From positions 1 to 64,000 of the forward strand of contig CACKEY010000004.1 in assembly GCA_902599315.1 (NCBI GenBank): a stretch of 64,000 nucleotides of DNA, given 5' to 3'. Below the pieces are notes generated by a model. The model saw only the letters and a program-made list of their open reading frames with translations. It made no database searches and was not told the DNA's origin. The position numbers and the translations under genes are program-made. Numbering within the stretch: the first letter of the stretch is position 1; each line of letters opens with the position of its first letter. Shown in pieces: positions 6,661-16,108 of the stretch. The DNA comes from an uncultured SAR86 cluster bacterium. Lineage in GTDB: Bacteria > Pseudomonadota > Gammaproteobacteria > Magnimaribacterales > D2472.

Positions 6661-8961
6661 TTAAATGCTTTGAGCCTCTTCTTTTCTGTCAAAAACTTCA
6701 ACCTTATCACCTGGTCGAATATCTTTATAATTCTTAATACCAACGCCACATTCTGTTCCAGATTTGACTTCAACAACATCATCTTTAAATCTTCTAAGTG
6801 AATCAAGCTCGCCTTGATGTATAACAACGTCATCCCTTAAAACTCTTACAGGCTTATTTTTTAATATAGATCCTTCGTCTACCATACAGCCGGCAACTTG
6901 ACCAAACTTTGGAGAATTAAATACTTCTAATACTAATGCTATTCCAATAATCTCCTCTTTAACAATTGGATCTAACAAACCGCTTAATCTAGCTTTTACC
7001 TCATCAATAAGTTCGTAAATAATGCTATGGTAAGACAAAACTAAGTCTTCACCCTCAATAATCTTCTTTGAAGCACTATCTGATCGAACATTAAAACCTA
7101 TAATGATTGATTCTGTAGCTAAGGCCAGATTTGCATCAGATTCAGAAATTCCTCCAACCCCTGAGGCAACAATTTTAATAGAAGCATCGTCATTTCCAAT
7201 ATCAGCTAGAGCTGCAACAATGGCTTCTGAAGTGCCAGCAACATCTGATTTTAAGATAACATTGAGTACTTTTTTATCAGATTGGCCCATGGATTCAAAT
7301 ATATTGCCTATGCTTTCATCTCTTTGTTTTAACACCTTTCGATCTTTAATTTTATTTTCTCTAAATGCAGCAATTTCCCGGGCTTCTTTATCATTCTTGA
7401 CAACTTGGAAGGTCTCACCTGCGTCAGGAACATTACTCAGACCTAATATCTCTACTGCAAATGAGGGTACAGCGCTTTTTAATTTACTACCATCGGAGCT
7501 AATAATACTTTTTACTTTTCCAACAGCAGATCCACAAACCACCATATCTCCAACCTTCAAAGTACCATTTTGAATAAGCAATGTTGCTACGGCACCTCTA
7601 AATTTATCTAATTCAGATTCAATTACAACTCCCTGAGCTTGTCCCTCGAAGTGCGCTTTTAGCTCCAAAAGCTCAGACTCTAAAACAACGGCTTCCAAAA
7701 GTTGATCAATTCCGTCACCTTGAAGTGCAGAAACTGGTACCATTTGGATGTTGCCACCCCAGTCCTCTGGAGTTAAATCTTTTGCAGCTAAGTCTCCCTT
7801 GATTTTTTCTACATCTGCTCCTTGAAGATCCATTTTGTTTATTGCAACAACAATAGAAACGCCAGCAGCTTTAGCATGATTGATAGCTTCCTCAGTTTGA
7901 GGCATGACTCCATCATTTGCAGCTACGACTAAAATAATAACATCAGTAGTATTGGCTCCCCTTGCTCGCATAGAAGAAAATGCAGCATGACCTGGAGTAT
8001 CAATAAATGTAATAACAGAATTGCCCACAGGTACTTGATAGGCCCCGATATGCTGGGTAATACCTCCAGCTTCTCCGTCAACTACTTTAGTTTTTCGAAT
8101 AAAATCAAGCAAGGTTGTCTTTCCATGGTCAACATGCCCCATAACCGTGATGACTGGCGCTCTTGTTTGAGGCTCATCAGTATAATTTATGTTACCAATA
8201 ATCTCATCTTCTACAGATGAATCACTTAACGCGACTCCATTATGACCAAGCTCTTCAGCAACTAAAATTCCTGTCTCTTGATCTATAGAGTCATTTATAG
8301 ATGCAGCAACTCCTATGCTCATCAACGCTTTTACAACCTCTCCACCCTTTATAAACATTAGCTTAGCGAGCTCACCAACCTGAATCATTTCTGGAACTTC
8401 TATATCACGCTTTATAAATTCAACAGGTTTTGCAAATTGATGTTCAGTCCCTTCGTTGAAACTAGTTTCACGTCTAGAGTAATCTTTTGCTGCTCGTGAT
8501 AATTGATCTTTAACATTTACCTGTGACTGAGATTTTTGTTGAGAAGATAACTTGGGCTGTTGTACTTTCTTGGCAGCTTGCTGTTCTTGTTTTATGCGAA
8601 TAGCTTCTTTAATTTGATCTTCCCTTTTTTGCTGCTGTTCTTTTAAATTTTCAGCAGCTGCCTGCCTTTTCGCTTCAATATTATCTGTAAGGCCATCAGA
8701 TGAATTTGGAGATAATGCGGTAGGTTGAGATAAAGTGCCTTTAGATTTAACGGTTACTCCTCCACTGCCTGAGGACGATGTAACAGCAGGAGCTGCAGAA
8801 CTCTTTCGTTCTTTTAATGATTTAAGTATTGCTAATTTGTCAGCAGGAGTAATTTCATCTGAAGATTTGCTATGCGAAAGCCCAGCAGCCTTCATTCGCT
8901 CTAATAAAGCATCGTCCTTAATTTTTAAGGTTTTTGCGAAATCTTTTACAGTAAGCCCCAA
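6661..8961 (-). CDS. infB: Translation initiation factor IF-2
   Basis: GTPase that places fMet-tRNA on the 30S subunit. 766 residues. It has an IF2N helical domain (residues 1-52), a Gln/Lys/Ala-rich linker (about 55-160), a second IF2N-like segment (about 185-235), and the G domain with GHVDHGKT at 275-282, DTPGH and NKMD. Domains II to IV follow. It is shorter than E. coli IF-2 alpha, mainly in the linker. The start is a TTG at 8961: it matches the family N-terminus (GLTVKDFAKTL) and has AAGGAAG about 8 nt upstream, whereas no ATG fits. It lies 17 nt after nusA. Confidence 0.97.
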   Translation of the reverse strand: MGLTVKDFAKTLKIKDDALLERMKAAGLSHSKSSDEITPADKLAILKSLKERKSSAAPAVTSSSGSGGVTVKSKGTLSQPTALSPNSSDGLTDNIEAKRQAAAENLKEQQQKREDQIKEAIRIKQEQQAAKKVQQPKLSSQQKSQSQVNVKDQLSRAAKDYSRRETSFNEGTEHQFAKPVEFIKRDIEVPEMIQVGELAKLMFIKGGEVVKALMSIGVAASINDSIDQETGILVAEELGHNGVALSDSSVEDEIIGNINYTDEPQTRAPVITVMGHVDHGKTTLLDFIRKTKVVDGEAGGITQHIGAYQVPVGNSVITFIDTPGHAAFSSMRARGANTTDVIILVVAANDGVMPQTEEAINHAKAAGVSIVVAINKMDLQGADVEKIKGDLAAKDLTPEDWGGNIQMVPVSALQGDGIDQLLEAVVLESELLELKAHFEGQAQGVVIESELDKFRGAVATLLIQNGTLKVGDMVVCGSAVGKVKSIISSDGSKLKSAVPSFAVEILGLSNVPDAGETFQVVKNDKEAREIAAFRENKIKDRKVLKQRDESIGNIFESMGQSDKKVLNVILKSDVAGTSEAIVAALADIGNDDASIKIVASGVGGISESDANLALATESIIIGFNVRSDSASKKIIEGEDLVLSYHSIIYELIDEVKARLSGLLDPIVKEEIIGIALVLEVFNSPKFGQVAGCMVDEGSILKNKPVRVLRDDVVIHQGELDSLRRFKDDVVEVKSGTECGVGIKNYKDIRPGDKVEVFDRKEEAQSI

Positions 8962-8978
8962 TTCGATTACTTCCTTTT

Positions 8979-10442
8979 TTAGTTAAACCAGCTTTCTCTT
9001 GCTTTCATAATAATATCTGCTGCCTTCTTCTCGTTTATTTTAATTACATCTAAAAGCTCATCAACAGCAAGCTCAGCAATATCGTCTTTACTTTTAAGAG
9101 CATTGGAAACAAGAGTTTCTACTTCCTCCTCGCTGAAGCCTAATTCTGTTAAAGACTCTAAATTTGATTCTTCTTGAGTTATCTCACCCATAGCTTCCAT
9201 CAAAGCTGCGTCTGCTGCTGCAGTTTTAATTTCTTCAGCTCTCTCCTCGTCAATTTCCATAGTAGAGGAAAGCTTTCCATCTTCAGCATAGGCAACATCA
9301 TCAAAAGTTAAAAATCCACCTCTAATTAATGCTTCAGCCTCTTTTTCATCGATACTCAAATTATCCATAAGCTTGGCTTGAAACTCTGCCTCAACAACTC
9401 TCTCTTTTGCCTCAGCTTCATTGCTGCTGATAATATTTAATTCCCAACCAACAAGTCTAGAAGCAAGTCTGATATTTTGACCTCTTGAGCCAATTGCTAG
9501 GGCTAAATTTTCTTCATTTACAGCTAATTCCATGGAACGAGAATCTTCATCCATAACAATTGATTCAACTTTTGCGGGTGCAAGAGAATTAATCACCATT
9601 TGAGCAGGATTATCATCGTAAATAATAATATCTATTCTTTCATTTTCCAGCTCGCCTGAAACCGCCTGTACTCTTGAACCGCGCATTCCAACACAAGCTC
9701 CAACAGGGTCTATGCGTCCATCATTTGTTTTAACAGCAATTTTTGATCTGGAACCAGCATCTCTAGCAATACCTCTTATTTCAATTACATCCTCATTAAT
9801 TTCAGGAACTTCAATTCTAAATAACTCTGTTACCATTTCGGGGCAGGTTCTGCTGAGCATGAGTTGTGAGCCCCTGCCTTCTATTTCCTTAATCTGAAGA
9901 ACGGCACGAATTCTATCATTAATTTTACAAATCTCGCCTGGAAGCAATTGATCTCTTGGAAGAATTGCTTCAACATCATTCCCAATGTCAACGATAATAT
10001 TATCCCTAGTTACTCTTTTAACTGTTCCATTCATGAGGGAGTTATCTTGAGATTTAAACATTGCCACAATTGTATCCCTTTCAGCCTCTCTAACTTTTTG
10101 CATCATCACTTGACGTGCGGCTTGAGTTTCAATTCGTCCAAAGACAACATTATCTACATCTTTTGAGAATGTATCGCCAGTGCTCATTTCAGAATCAGCT
10201 TCTGAAATATGAGTCTCCTTGTGAAAGTCTTCAGAATCCTCATTTTCTACAAGCCAATGTCTATGAGTGGTGTATTCTCCTGTTGATTTGTCAATAGAAA
10301 CAGATATATCTGCATCTTCATGGAAATGCCGGAGAGATGCGCTTGCAATAGCTATTTCTAGGGCGCTAAATATTATTTCTTCTTCGATACCTTTCTCATT
10401 AGAAACAGATTCAACAACTGCTAAAATTTCAATGCTTTCCAT
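8979..10442 (-). CDS. nusA: Transcription termination/antitermination factor NusA
   Basis: Binds RNA polymerase and nascent RNA, modulating pausing and termination. 487 residues: N-terminal polymerase-binding domain (1-125), S1 domain (about 135-200, with GTVKRVTRDNIIVDIG), two KH domains (GACVGMRGSRVQAV and LAIGSRGQNIRLASRL), then two C-terminal helix-hairpin-helix acidic repeats. The second ends at KARESWFN. The presence of the repeats is the proteobacterial form. The ATG shares one base with the TAA of rimP (TAATG), implying coupled translation. Confidence 0.97.
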   Translation of the reverse strand: MESIEILAVVESVSNEKGIEEEIIFSALEIAIASASLRHFHEDADISVSIDKSTGEYTTHRHWLVENEDSEDFHKETHISEADSEMSTGDTFSKDVDNVVFGRIETQAARQVMMQKVREAERDTIVAMFKSQDNSLMNGTVKRVTRDNIIVDIGNDVEAILPRDQLLPGEICKINDRIRAVLQIKEIEGRGSQLMLSRTCPEMVTELFRIEVPEINEDVIEIRGIARDAGSRSKIAVKTNDGRIDPVGACVGMRGSRVQAVSGELENERIDIIIYDDNPAQMVINSLAPAKVESIVMDEDSRSMELAVNEENLALAIGSRGQNIRLASRLVGWELNIISSNEAEAKERVVEAEFQAKLMDNLSIDEKEAEALIRGGFLTFDDVAYAEDGKLSSTMEIDEERAEEIKTAAADAALMEAMGEITQEESNLESLTELGFSEEEVETLVSNALKSKDDIAELAVDELLDVIKINEKKAADIIMKARESWFN

Positions 10443-10918
10443 TATTTGTTTTCCCTCATAAGTTCTTCAAAATTTGGTTTCAAACGACACAAATCAAGAT
10501 CTACGAAATTTAAGATCATTTTTTCTTCCCCACTCTGAAATAAAATCTCATCATTGTCTATATTTATAAGCTTGGCTACAAGACTTGTCTTCCCATTTTT
10601 CATCTTTCGTAACTTTAAATCAAAATCTTCTTTGAGAAATGCAGAAAGTTGATCTACTTTAAAAATCTTCCTGTCTATGCCAGGCGTAGAAACCTCTAAC
10701 ACGTAATCTTGATCAAAAAACGTATCATTTAGAGCCAGATCATAATTCAAATCTTTGGCTACCTTTTCACAATCATCTATTGTTGCGCCTGCGATAGCAT
10801 CAATAAAGACTCTTATTGTAGGTCTTTTTTTGCCTCTAACTAACTCGATACCCCATAGCTCACATCCATGACTGGTGACAACGGGTTCGATAGTACCTTC
10901 TAGTTCTTCAATTCTCAT
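10442..10918 (-). CDS. rimP: Ribosome maturation factor RimP
   Basis: 30S maturation factor, 158 residues. Family features include GCELWGIELVRGKKRPTIRV, the DCEKVAKDLNYDL helix and the YVLEVSTPGIDR motif, followed by the C-terminal SH3-like domain. It lies directly after tRNA-fMet and before nusA, the order found in E. coli (metY-rimP-nusA-infB). The ATG at 10918 follows a short hairpin terminator, so the gene must be reached by read-through from the tRNA promoter or by an unseen promoter. Confidence 0.95.
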   Translation of the reverse strand: MRIEELEGTIEPVVTSHGCELWGIELVRGKKRPTIRVFIDAIAGATIDDCEKVAKDLNYDLALNDTFFDQDYVLEVSTPGIDRKIFKVDQLSAFLKEDFDLKLRKMKNGKTSLVAKLINIDNDEILFQSGEEKMILNFVDLDLCRLKPNFEELMRENK

Positions 10919-10920
10919 AT

Positions 10921-10951
10921 CTCTAAAAATAAAAATGGGGCAAATGCCCCA
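10921..10951 (-). terminator. Hairpin terminator between tRNA-fMet and rimP
   Basis: On the minus strand a 6-bp stem TGGGGC/GCCCCA with loop ATTT (10936-10951) is followed by TTTTTATTTTTAGAG. It lies 16 nt beyond the tRNA 3' end and 18 nt before rimP. It probably trims or partly terminates tRNA transcripts while letting some polymerase into the nusA operon. Confidence 0.7.
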
Positions 10952-10967
10952 GTCGTATCTAATTTAC

Positions 10968-11044
<77 letters not shown>

Positions 11045-11060
11045 TCGCAGAGGATTAGAG

Positions 11061-11088
11061 TGTATAGAAACCAAGTGCTTAAGGTCAA
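11061..11088 (-). promoter_or_regulatory. Promoter for tRNA-fMet/nusA operon
   Basis: Minus strand TTGACC (11083-11088), 16-bp spacer, TATACA (11061-11066). The predicted start is about 8-10 nt before the tRNA. It is one of the closest matches to sigma-70 consensus in the window. Confidence 0.75.
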
Positions 11089-11104
11089 GTTAATTCAAAT
11101 TTAT

Positions 11105-11134
11105 TTAAGCATTAAAAACTTATCTTGTTATAAT
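11105..11134 (+). promoter_or_regulatory. Promoter for tRNA-Leu
   Basis: Perfect -10 TATAAT at 11129-11134, ten bases before the tRNA. The -35 is weak (TTAAGC at 11105-11110, 18-bp spacer). It is divergent from the tRNA-fMet promoter within the same 100 bp. Confidence 0.6.
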
Positions 11135-11144
11135 TCCTCACTTT

Positions 11145-11231
11145 GCCGAAGTGGTGGAATTGGTAGACACGCTAGCTTGAGGGGTTAGTGAGCGAAAGCT
11201 CGTGCGGGTTCAAGTCCCGCTTTCGGCACCA
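11145..11231 (+). tRNA. tRNA-Leu, anticodon GAG
   Basis: 87 nt class II tRNA with encoded CCA. Acceptor GCCGAAG/TTTCGGC has a G-U at the last pair. D-arm TGGTGGAATTGGTAGACACG is typical for Leu. Anticodon loop TTGAGGG gives GAG. The variable arm GTGAGCGAAAGCTCGT forms a clear hairpin. The same isoacceptor (leuU) sits beside secG and metY in E. coli, but there it reads with them, whereas here it points the opposite way and converges on secG with a one-base gap. Confidence 0.97.
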
Positions 11232-11232
11232 T

Positions 11233-11538
11233 TCATTCAATTGGGATTTCAGCAGCTTTTGATGCTTCTTGAATCTCCTCTTTGGTAAATAACTCATCAG
11301 TATTAGCATTTTTTAAAAGCACTGCTTGAGCTAAGTTTAAAATTAAAAAAAGAGCAGCAATGATTGCCGTTAATTTTCCCAGAAAATTAGAGGGCCCAAC
11401 AGCTCCAAACATTGAATTTGAGGATCCGCCACCAAAAGCCGAACCTAAATCAGAACCCTTTCCCTGCTGCAATATAACTAAAGCAATAAGCATGATTGCT
11501 AAAATAATGCAGATAATTTTGATTACTGTAATGATCAT
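11233..11538 (-). CDS. secG: Preprotein translocase subunit SecG
   Basis: 101 residues, inner membrane, part of SecYEG. Two helices (about residues 2-22 and 53-72) flank the conserved loop QQGKGSDLGSAFGGGSSNSMFG. The C-terminus is a short charged tail. The stop is one base from the 3' end of the convergent tRNA-Leu gene. It starts 3 bp after tpiA with no Shine-Dalgarno, so it depends on the tpiA transcript. Confidence 0.95.
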   Translation of the reverse strand: MIITVIKIICIILAIMLIALVILQQGKGSDLGSAFGGGSSNSMFGAVGPSNFLGKLTAIIAALFLILNLAQAVLLKNANTDELFTKEEIQEASKAAEIPIE

Positions 11539-11541
11539 TTT

Positions 11542-12291
11542 TTAATATAACTCATTTAAAATATTTGCTATTTGCGCAAATTCCTTTCCATTAAGCGAAG
11601 CGCCTCCGACTAAAGCTCCATCAATATGTTCTAAAGAAAATAAAGATGATGCATTCTTAGAATTAACACTCCCTCCATATAAAACTGACTTTAAACCAAT
11701 TTTTGGAAATCGAGATTGTACTACATCTTTAATCATTTTATGAACGGTATTTACTTCTTCTGGATTAGGAGTTTTTCCAGTTCCAATTGCCCAAACAGGT
11801 TCATAGGCAATTATCAGTGAATTAAGCTCAATAAGATCTTGCAAGGCTTCACTGATCTGGGATTCGAGAACATCATAAGTATTATTTTTTTGATTTTCAT
11901 CAGCAGTCTCGCCGATACATAAAATTGGCATTACAGAATTATTATTTGCCTGATTTAATTTTTTTGAAATAGTTTTGTTAGATTCATGAAAAAAAATACG
12001 TCTTTCAGAATGACCAATTAAGCTAAATTTACAATCCAAATCTTTAATCATCGAAGCTGAGATTTCCCCAGTTCTTGCTCCAGAGTCCTCATCACAAATA
12101 TTTTGCGCGCCTATCTCAATCCCACATTCACCAATAACTTTTCTAAAATGATCTATGTATATACAAGCTGGCGCAATACCAATTGATTTAAAATTTGAAC
12201 TTGAAAAATTTTTAAAAAACTCTTGGGCCCATTGATCATTAAATTCTTTTGAGCCATTTAGCTTCCAATTTGCTATTAATCTCAACGACAT
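11542..12291 (-). CDS. tpiA: Triosephosphate isomerase
   Basis: Interconverts DHAP and glyceraldehyde 3-phosphate; cytosolic. 249 residues. The N-terminal Lys is in ANWKLNG, the catalytic His in IGHSERR, the catalytic Glu in AYEPVWAIGTGK, and the phosphate-binding YGGSVN and GALVGGASL are all present. The gene lies between glmM and secG, a common gammaproteobacterial arrangement. The ATG is 3 bp after the glmM stop and there is no Shine-Dalgarno. Confidence 0.97.
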   Translation of the reverse strand: MSLRLIANWKLNGSKEFNDQWAQEFFKNFSSSNFKSIGIAPACIYIDHFRKVIGECGIEIGAQNICDEDSGARTGEISASMIKDLDCKFSLIGHSERRIFFHESNKTISKKLNQANNNSVMPILCIGETADENQKNNTYDVLESQISEALQDLIELNSLIIAYEPVWAIGTGKTPNPEEVNTVHKMIKDVVQSRFPKIGLKSVLYGGSVNSKNASSLFSLEHIDGALVGGASLNGKEFAQIANILNELY

Positions 12292-12294
12292 TTT

Positions 12295-13611
12295 TTATTT
12301 TTTAAGAATTTTCTCAATGTCTTTTGCATATTTGGCTGCAGTCACTTCATCATCTGACTCAATCATTATTCTAATTTTATTCTCAGTGCCTGAGGCTCTT
12401 ACAAGAATTCTACCAACGGTTATATCTGATTCAATCTCCTTTATTTTTTGCTGGATCTCAGCATCAGACAGGATGCCTTTGTTAATAACGTCTACATTGA
12501 TATTTATTTGAGGCATTTTTTTATAATTTTGTAAAATATCTTCGGGATCTTTTTCTAAAATCAACAAGGAAGATATTACTTTTAATGCCGCTATTGTTCC
12601 GTCACCAGTGCTTACTAGATCTCTACAAATAATATGGCCCGAGGGTTCTCCTCCAAGCATCCATCCCTCTTTTTTAAGCATTTGGCTAACATGCTTATCG
12701 CCCACATCTGCTCTTTTGAACTTATAACCTAGTTTTTTAATCGCCTCTTCAAACCCAAAGTTTGACATTGCAGTACCAATAATGCCTGACCAGGGTCCAG
12801 TTCTATTGGGATTAGCATAAGCTAGGATGTACATAATGTCGTCGCCATCTAAAAGACAACCTTTTCTATCGATCAAGACCACTCTATCACCATCACCGTC
12901 AAGGGCAATTCCAAAATCTGCTCTTTGTTTTATAACTTCTTCTTGAACTTTTTCAGGATGAGTAGAACCACATTCATAATTTATATTGTATCCATCTGGT
13001 TCAGTACCGATAGAAATAACCTCTGCGCCAAGCTCTCTAAAAATTGAAGGGCTAACTTTATAGCAAGCACCATTTGCACAATCTAATACTATTCTTAATG
13101 AATCAAAAGAAACATCTGGAGGGACTGTTGATTTACAAAACTCTATGTATCTATCGCCAGATTCATCAAATCTTTGAGCTTTACCAAGCTCGGCAGTTTG
13201 GACTGGTTTTAGATCGCCAGAAAGCAACTTTTCAATTTTTCTTTCTGCATCCTTAGGAATTTTTTCTCCATTTCCGTCAAAAAGCTTGATTCCATTATCC
13301 AAATAGTCATTATGGGATGCGCTTATAACAAGCCCAAACTGATTGCGCAACGATCGAGTTAAATATGCAACCCCAGGAGTAGGTAATGGTCCAAGCAATC
13401 TTACATTAACACCAGCTGCTATGAAACCAGCTTGAAGAGCTGATTCAAGCATATAACCAGATACTCGAGTATCTTTACCAATTAGAACGGTTTCCCAGCC
13501 CATGTCTTTTAAGACTAATCCGGATGCGTGACCTATTTTTAAACAAACCTCAGGCGTAATTTTAGATTCTACGGGGCCACGAATTCCGTCAGTGCCAAAT
13601 TTTATAATCAT
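12295..13611 (-). CDS. glmM: Phosphoglucosamine mutase
   Basis: Converts glucosamine 6-phosphate to glucosamine 1-phosphate for UDP-GlcNAc, feeding peptidoglycan and LPS. 438 residues. The phosphoserine loop ISASHN has the active Ser at residue 99. The metal loop DGDGDRV, the sugar-binding GEPSGH and the C-terminal RASGTENKIRIM phosphate site are present. folP, which usually lies between ftsH and glmM in gammaproteobacteria, is absent: only 9 bp separate the genes. TATAAT overlaps the ftsH stop 8 nt before the ATG and may be coincidental. Confidence 0.97.
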   Translation of the reverse strand: MIIKFGTDGIRGPVESKITPEVCLKIGHASGLVLKDMGWETVLIGKDTRVSGYMLESALQAGFIAAGVNVRLLGPLPTPGVAYLTRSLRNQFGLVISASHNDYLDNGIKLFDGNGEKIPKDAERKIEKLLSGDLKPVQTAELGKAQRFDESGDRYIEFCKSTVPPDVSFDSLRIVLDCANGACYKVSPSIFRELGAEVISIGTEPDGYNINYECGSTHPEKVQEEVIKQRADFGIALDGDGDRVVLIDRKGCLLDGDDIMYILAYANPNRTGPWSGIIGTAMSNFGFEEAIKKLGYKFKRADVGDKHVSQMLKKEGWMLGGEPSGHIICRDLVSTGDGTIAALKVISSLLILEKDPEDILQNYKKMPQININVDVINKGILSDAEIQQKIKEIESDITVGRILVRASGTENKIRIMIESDDEVTAAKYAKDIEKILKK

Positions 13612-13620
13612 GGAAAAAGA

Positions 13621-15534
13621 TTATAACTCTTCTGCAGGCCCCTTAATTGAAGTTTTTTTAGAAGTTTTATTTTTTGGCGTTTTTGGCTCGTCCCAATCTT
13701 TTGGAGCTCTTGGTTTGGCTCCAGCCATAATGTCATCAATTTGATCAGCATCTATTGTCTCATAGGTAAGAAGTGACTCCGCCATGGTGTGCAATTTGTC
13801 AATATTATCATTGAGGATCTTTTTAGCCTTTTTATAGTTAGTATTAATAATTTTTTTAACTTCAGTATCAATACTATTAGAGGTTTCTCCACCAATACCC
13901 TTTGGAGCCATTGATGCAGATCTTCCTAGAAAAGGACTCGAATCATCTTCTCCGTATTTTAAGGGACCTAAATCTGACATTCCCCATTTTGTGACCATGT
14001 TTGTAGCTATGCCAGTTGCTACTTCAATATCATTTGACGCGCCAGTTGTGATCGCATCTTTACCATTAATAATTTCTTCTGCAATTCTGCCACCAAAAAG
14101 TGCTGCAATTCTACTGTGAAGATATTGCTTACTTTGCATGTACTTATCTTCCTCAGGTAAGAACATTGTTACCCCAAGTGCTCGGCCTCTCGGAATAATG
14201 GTAACTTTATATACAGGATCATGTTCTGGGCTAAGGCGACCTACTATGGCATGCCCAGCTTCGTGATAGGCAGTTATGCTTTTCTGCTCTTCTGTCATAA
14301 TCATTGATTTTCTCTCGGGACCCATCATAATTTTATCTTTGGCGAGATCTAAATGGCTTTGTTCAACCTTTTTATCTCCATATCTGGCAGCAAATAAAGC
14401 AGCCTCATTGATCAAATTTGCTAGGTCTGCTCCGGAAAAACCAGGGGTCCCTCTTGCAATTACCAAAGCATCTACATCCTTAGAAAGAGGAACTTTCTTC
14501 ATATGAACTTTTAAAATTTGCTCTCTACCTCTTAAATCAGGTAGATCAACAACAACCTGTCTATCAAAACGACCAGGTCTTAGCAAAGCAGGATCTAAAA
14601 CATCTGGTCTGTTAGTCGCTGCAACTACAATAACTCCATCATTACCATCAAAACCATCCATTTCAACTAATAACTGATTGAGCGTTTGCTCTCTTTCATC
14701 ATGTCCACCACCCATTCCAGCGCCTCTATGGCGTCCAACAGCATCGATCTCATCAATAAAAACAATACATGGAGAGTTTTTTTGAGCTTGTTCAAACATA
14801 TCTCTTACCCTTGAAGCACCGACACCAACAAACATCTCAACAAAATCTGAGCCAGAAATTGAGAAAAATGGAACTTTGGCTTCCCCAGCAATTGCTCTAG
14901 CTAAGAGTGTTTTTCCGGTCCCAGGAGGACCAACCATCAAAACGCCTCTAGGAATTTTACCGCCAAGTTTCTGGAATTTTGTAGGATCTTTTAAAAAATC
15001 AACTAATTCTTGAACATCTTGTTTTGCTTCCTCGCATCCAGCAACATCTTCAAAAGTTGTTGTGACTTTTCCGCCTTCCATTAACTTTGCCTTACTTTTT
15101 CCAAATGCCATTGGGCCACCTCTTCCAGACATGCCACCTTGCATTTGTCGCATGAAGAAAAAGAAAATTCCTAGCAGTAAAAGAATTGGGAAGGCGCCAA
15201 CTAAGAGTTGAGACCAAATTGAAGGTTGCTCTACGCTTTCGAAAACAGTAATAATACCGTGCTCTTCAATTGCATTATCGACTAACTCGTCTTTTTTATA
15301 AATTGGATGACGCGTTTCGAATCTTGTTCCATCTAGGCGGTCACCAAAGATAGTCATCTGATCGCCTTTATAAATTACCTTTGCAACTCTGTCAGAGAGA
15401 ACTTCTTGTTTAAATTGGCTGTAAGAAATCATTTCTCTCTTGGACGAAGATGCATTTTCTACATTGTTAAAAATAAAGATTAAGGCTGAACCTAGCAAAA
15501 CCCAAACTAAAGCATTTTTAAAAACTTGATTCAT
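13621..15534 (-). CDS. ftsH: ATP-dependent zinc metalloprotease FtsH
   Basis: Membrane AAA+ protease that degrades misfolded membrane proteins and regulatory targets. 637 residues. Membrane helices at about 8-24 and 108-127 enclose a periplasmic domain. Walker A GPPGTGKT is at 202-209, Walker B VFIDEID at about 258-264, the second region of homology ends RPGRFDRQ, and the zinc motif HEAGH is at 424-428. The start has AAAGG 5 nt upstream. It follows rlmE by 2 bp, the usual rlmE-ftsH pair. Confidence 0.98.
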   Translation of the reverse strand: MNQVFKNALVWVLLGSALIFIFNNVENASSSKREMISYSQFKQEVLSDRVAKVIYKGDQMTIFGDRLDGTRFETRHPIYKKDELVDNAIEEHGIITVFESVEQPSIWSQLLVGAFPILLLLGIFFFFMRQMQGGMSGRGGPMAFGKSKAKLMEGGKVTTTFEDVAGCEEAKQDVQELVDFLKDPTKFQKLGGKIPRGVLMVGPPGTGKTLLARAIAGEAKVPFFSISGSDFVEMFVGVGASRVRDMFEQAQKNSPCIVFIDEIDAVGRHRGAGMGGGHDEREQTLNQLLVEMDGFDGNDGVIVVAATNRPDVLDPALLRPGRFDRQVVVDLPDLRGREQILKVHMKKVPLSKDVDALVIARGTPGFSGADLANLINEAALFAARYGDKKVEQSHLDLAKDKIMMGPERKSMIMTEEQKSITAYHEAGHAIVGRLSPEHDPVYKVTIIPRGRALGVTMFLPEEDKYMQSKQYLHSRIAALFGGRIAEEIINGKDAITTGASNDIEVATGIATNMVTKWGMSDLGPLKYGEDDSSPFLGRSASMAPKGIGGETSNSIDTEVKKIINTNYKKAKKILNDNIDKLHTMAESLLTYETIDADQIDDIMAGAKPRAPKDWDEPKTPKNKTSKKTSIKGPAEEL

Positions 15535-15536
15535 AA

Positions 15537-16103
15537 TTACCTTTCTCCGTATAAATAAATTTCCCCTGACTTACTTTTTGATGCAGCAGGTTTAAAAGTT
15601 TGTACTATATTAAAATTTTTTTCCATGTTAGATCTTATTTTTTTGAATAAACTATTTTGAAAAGTCTTGAGAATTAAAGTTCCATTACTCCTATTAAGAT
15701 AGTTTACAGCCGTTTCAACAGTAATTGAATTTAGCTCATATATATTTTCTTCATCAACAGCACTTATACCTGTTAGATTTGGGGCTAAATCAGAAATAAC
15801 AAGGTCAAATTTTGTTTTTAATAATGAAATATCGTTTATTGCATCAATGTTTGCTACATCTTCTTGAAAAAAGTAAACATCTTTAATTGGTTCCATGGGT
15901 AATAGATCTACTGCGTATACCGTTGATTTAGGCTGAAGGATTTTTACAAGCTGAGACCAACCACCCGGTGCAGAACCGATATCTAAGACTAAACCTTTAC
16001 TGTTAAGCGCTTTAGTTTTTATTAATATTTCTTCTAACTTAAATACTGCTCGAGAGCGGAGGCCGAGTTTTTTTGCTCTTATAGCCCAAGAATCTGTATG
16101 CAT
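15537..16103 (-). CDS. rlmE: 23S rRNA (uridine-2'-O) methyltransferase RlmE
   Basis: Methylates U2552 in the ribosomal A loop. 188 residues, slightly short because the basic N-terminal tail is reduced. The catalytic Lys is near [11 protein letters not shown], the SAM site is [11 protein letters not shown], the Asp lies in [11 protein letters not shown], and the second Lys in LILKTFQ. The final Glu is in [10 protein letters not shown]. No Shine-Dalgarno before the ATG. It lies 5 bp after greA. Confidence 0.95.
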   Translation of the reverse strand: MHTDSWAIRAKKLGLRSRAVFKLEEILIKTKALNSKGLVLDIGSAPGGWSQLVKILQPKSTVYAVDLLPMEPIKDVYFFQEDVANIDAINDISLLKTKFDLVISDLAPNLTGISAVDEENIYELNSITVETAVNYLNRSNGTLILKTFQNSLFKKIRSNMEKNFNIVQTFKPAASKSKSGEIYLYGER

Positions 16104-16108
16104 AAATT

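Noticed and set aside
13620-13625. TATAAT near the glmM start
   Set aside because: It contains the ftsH stop codon and lies 8 nt, not 6, from the ATG with no -35; could be chance, so not listed as a promoter.
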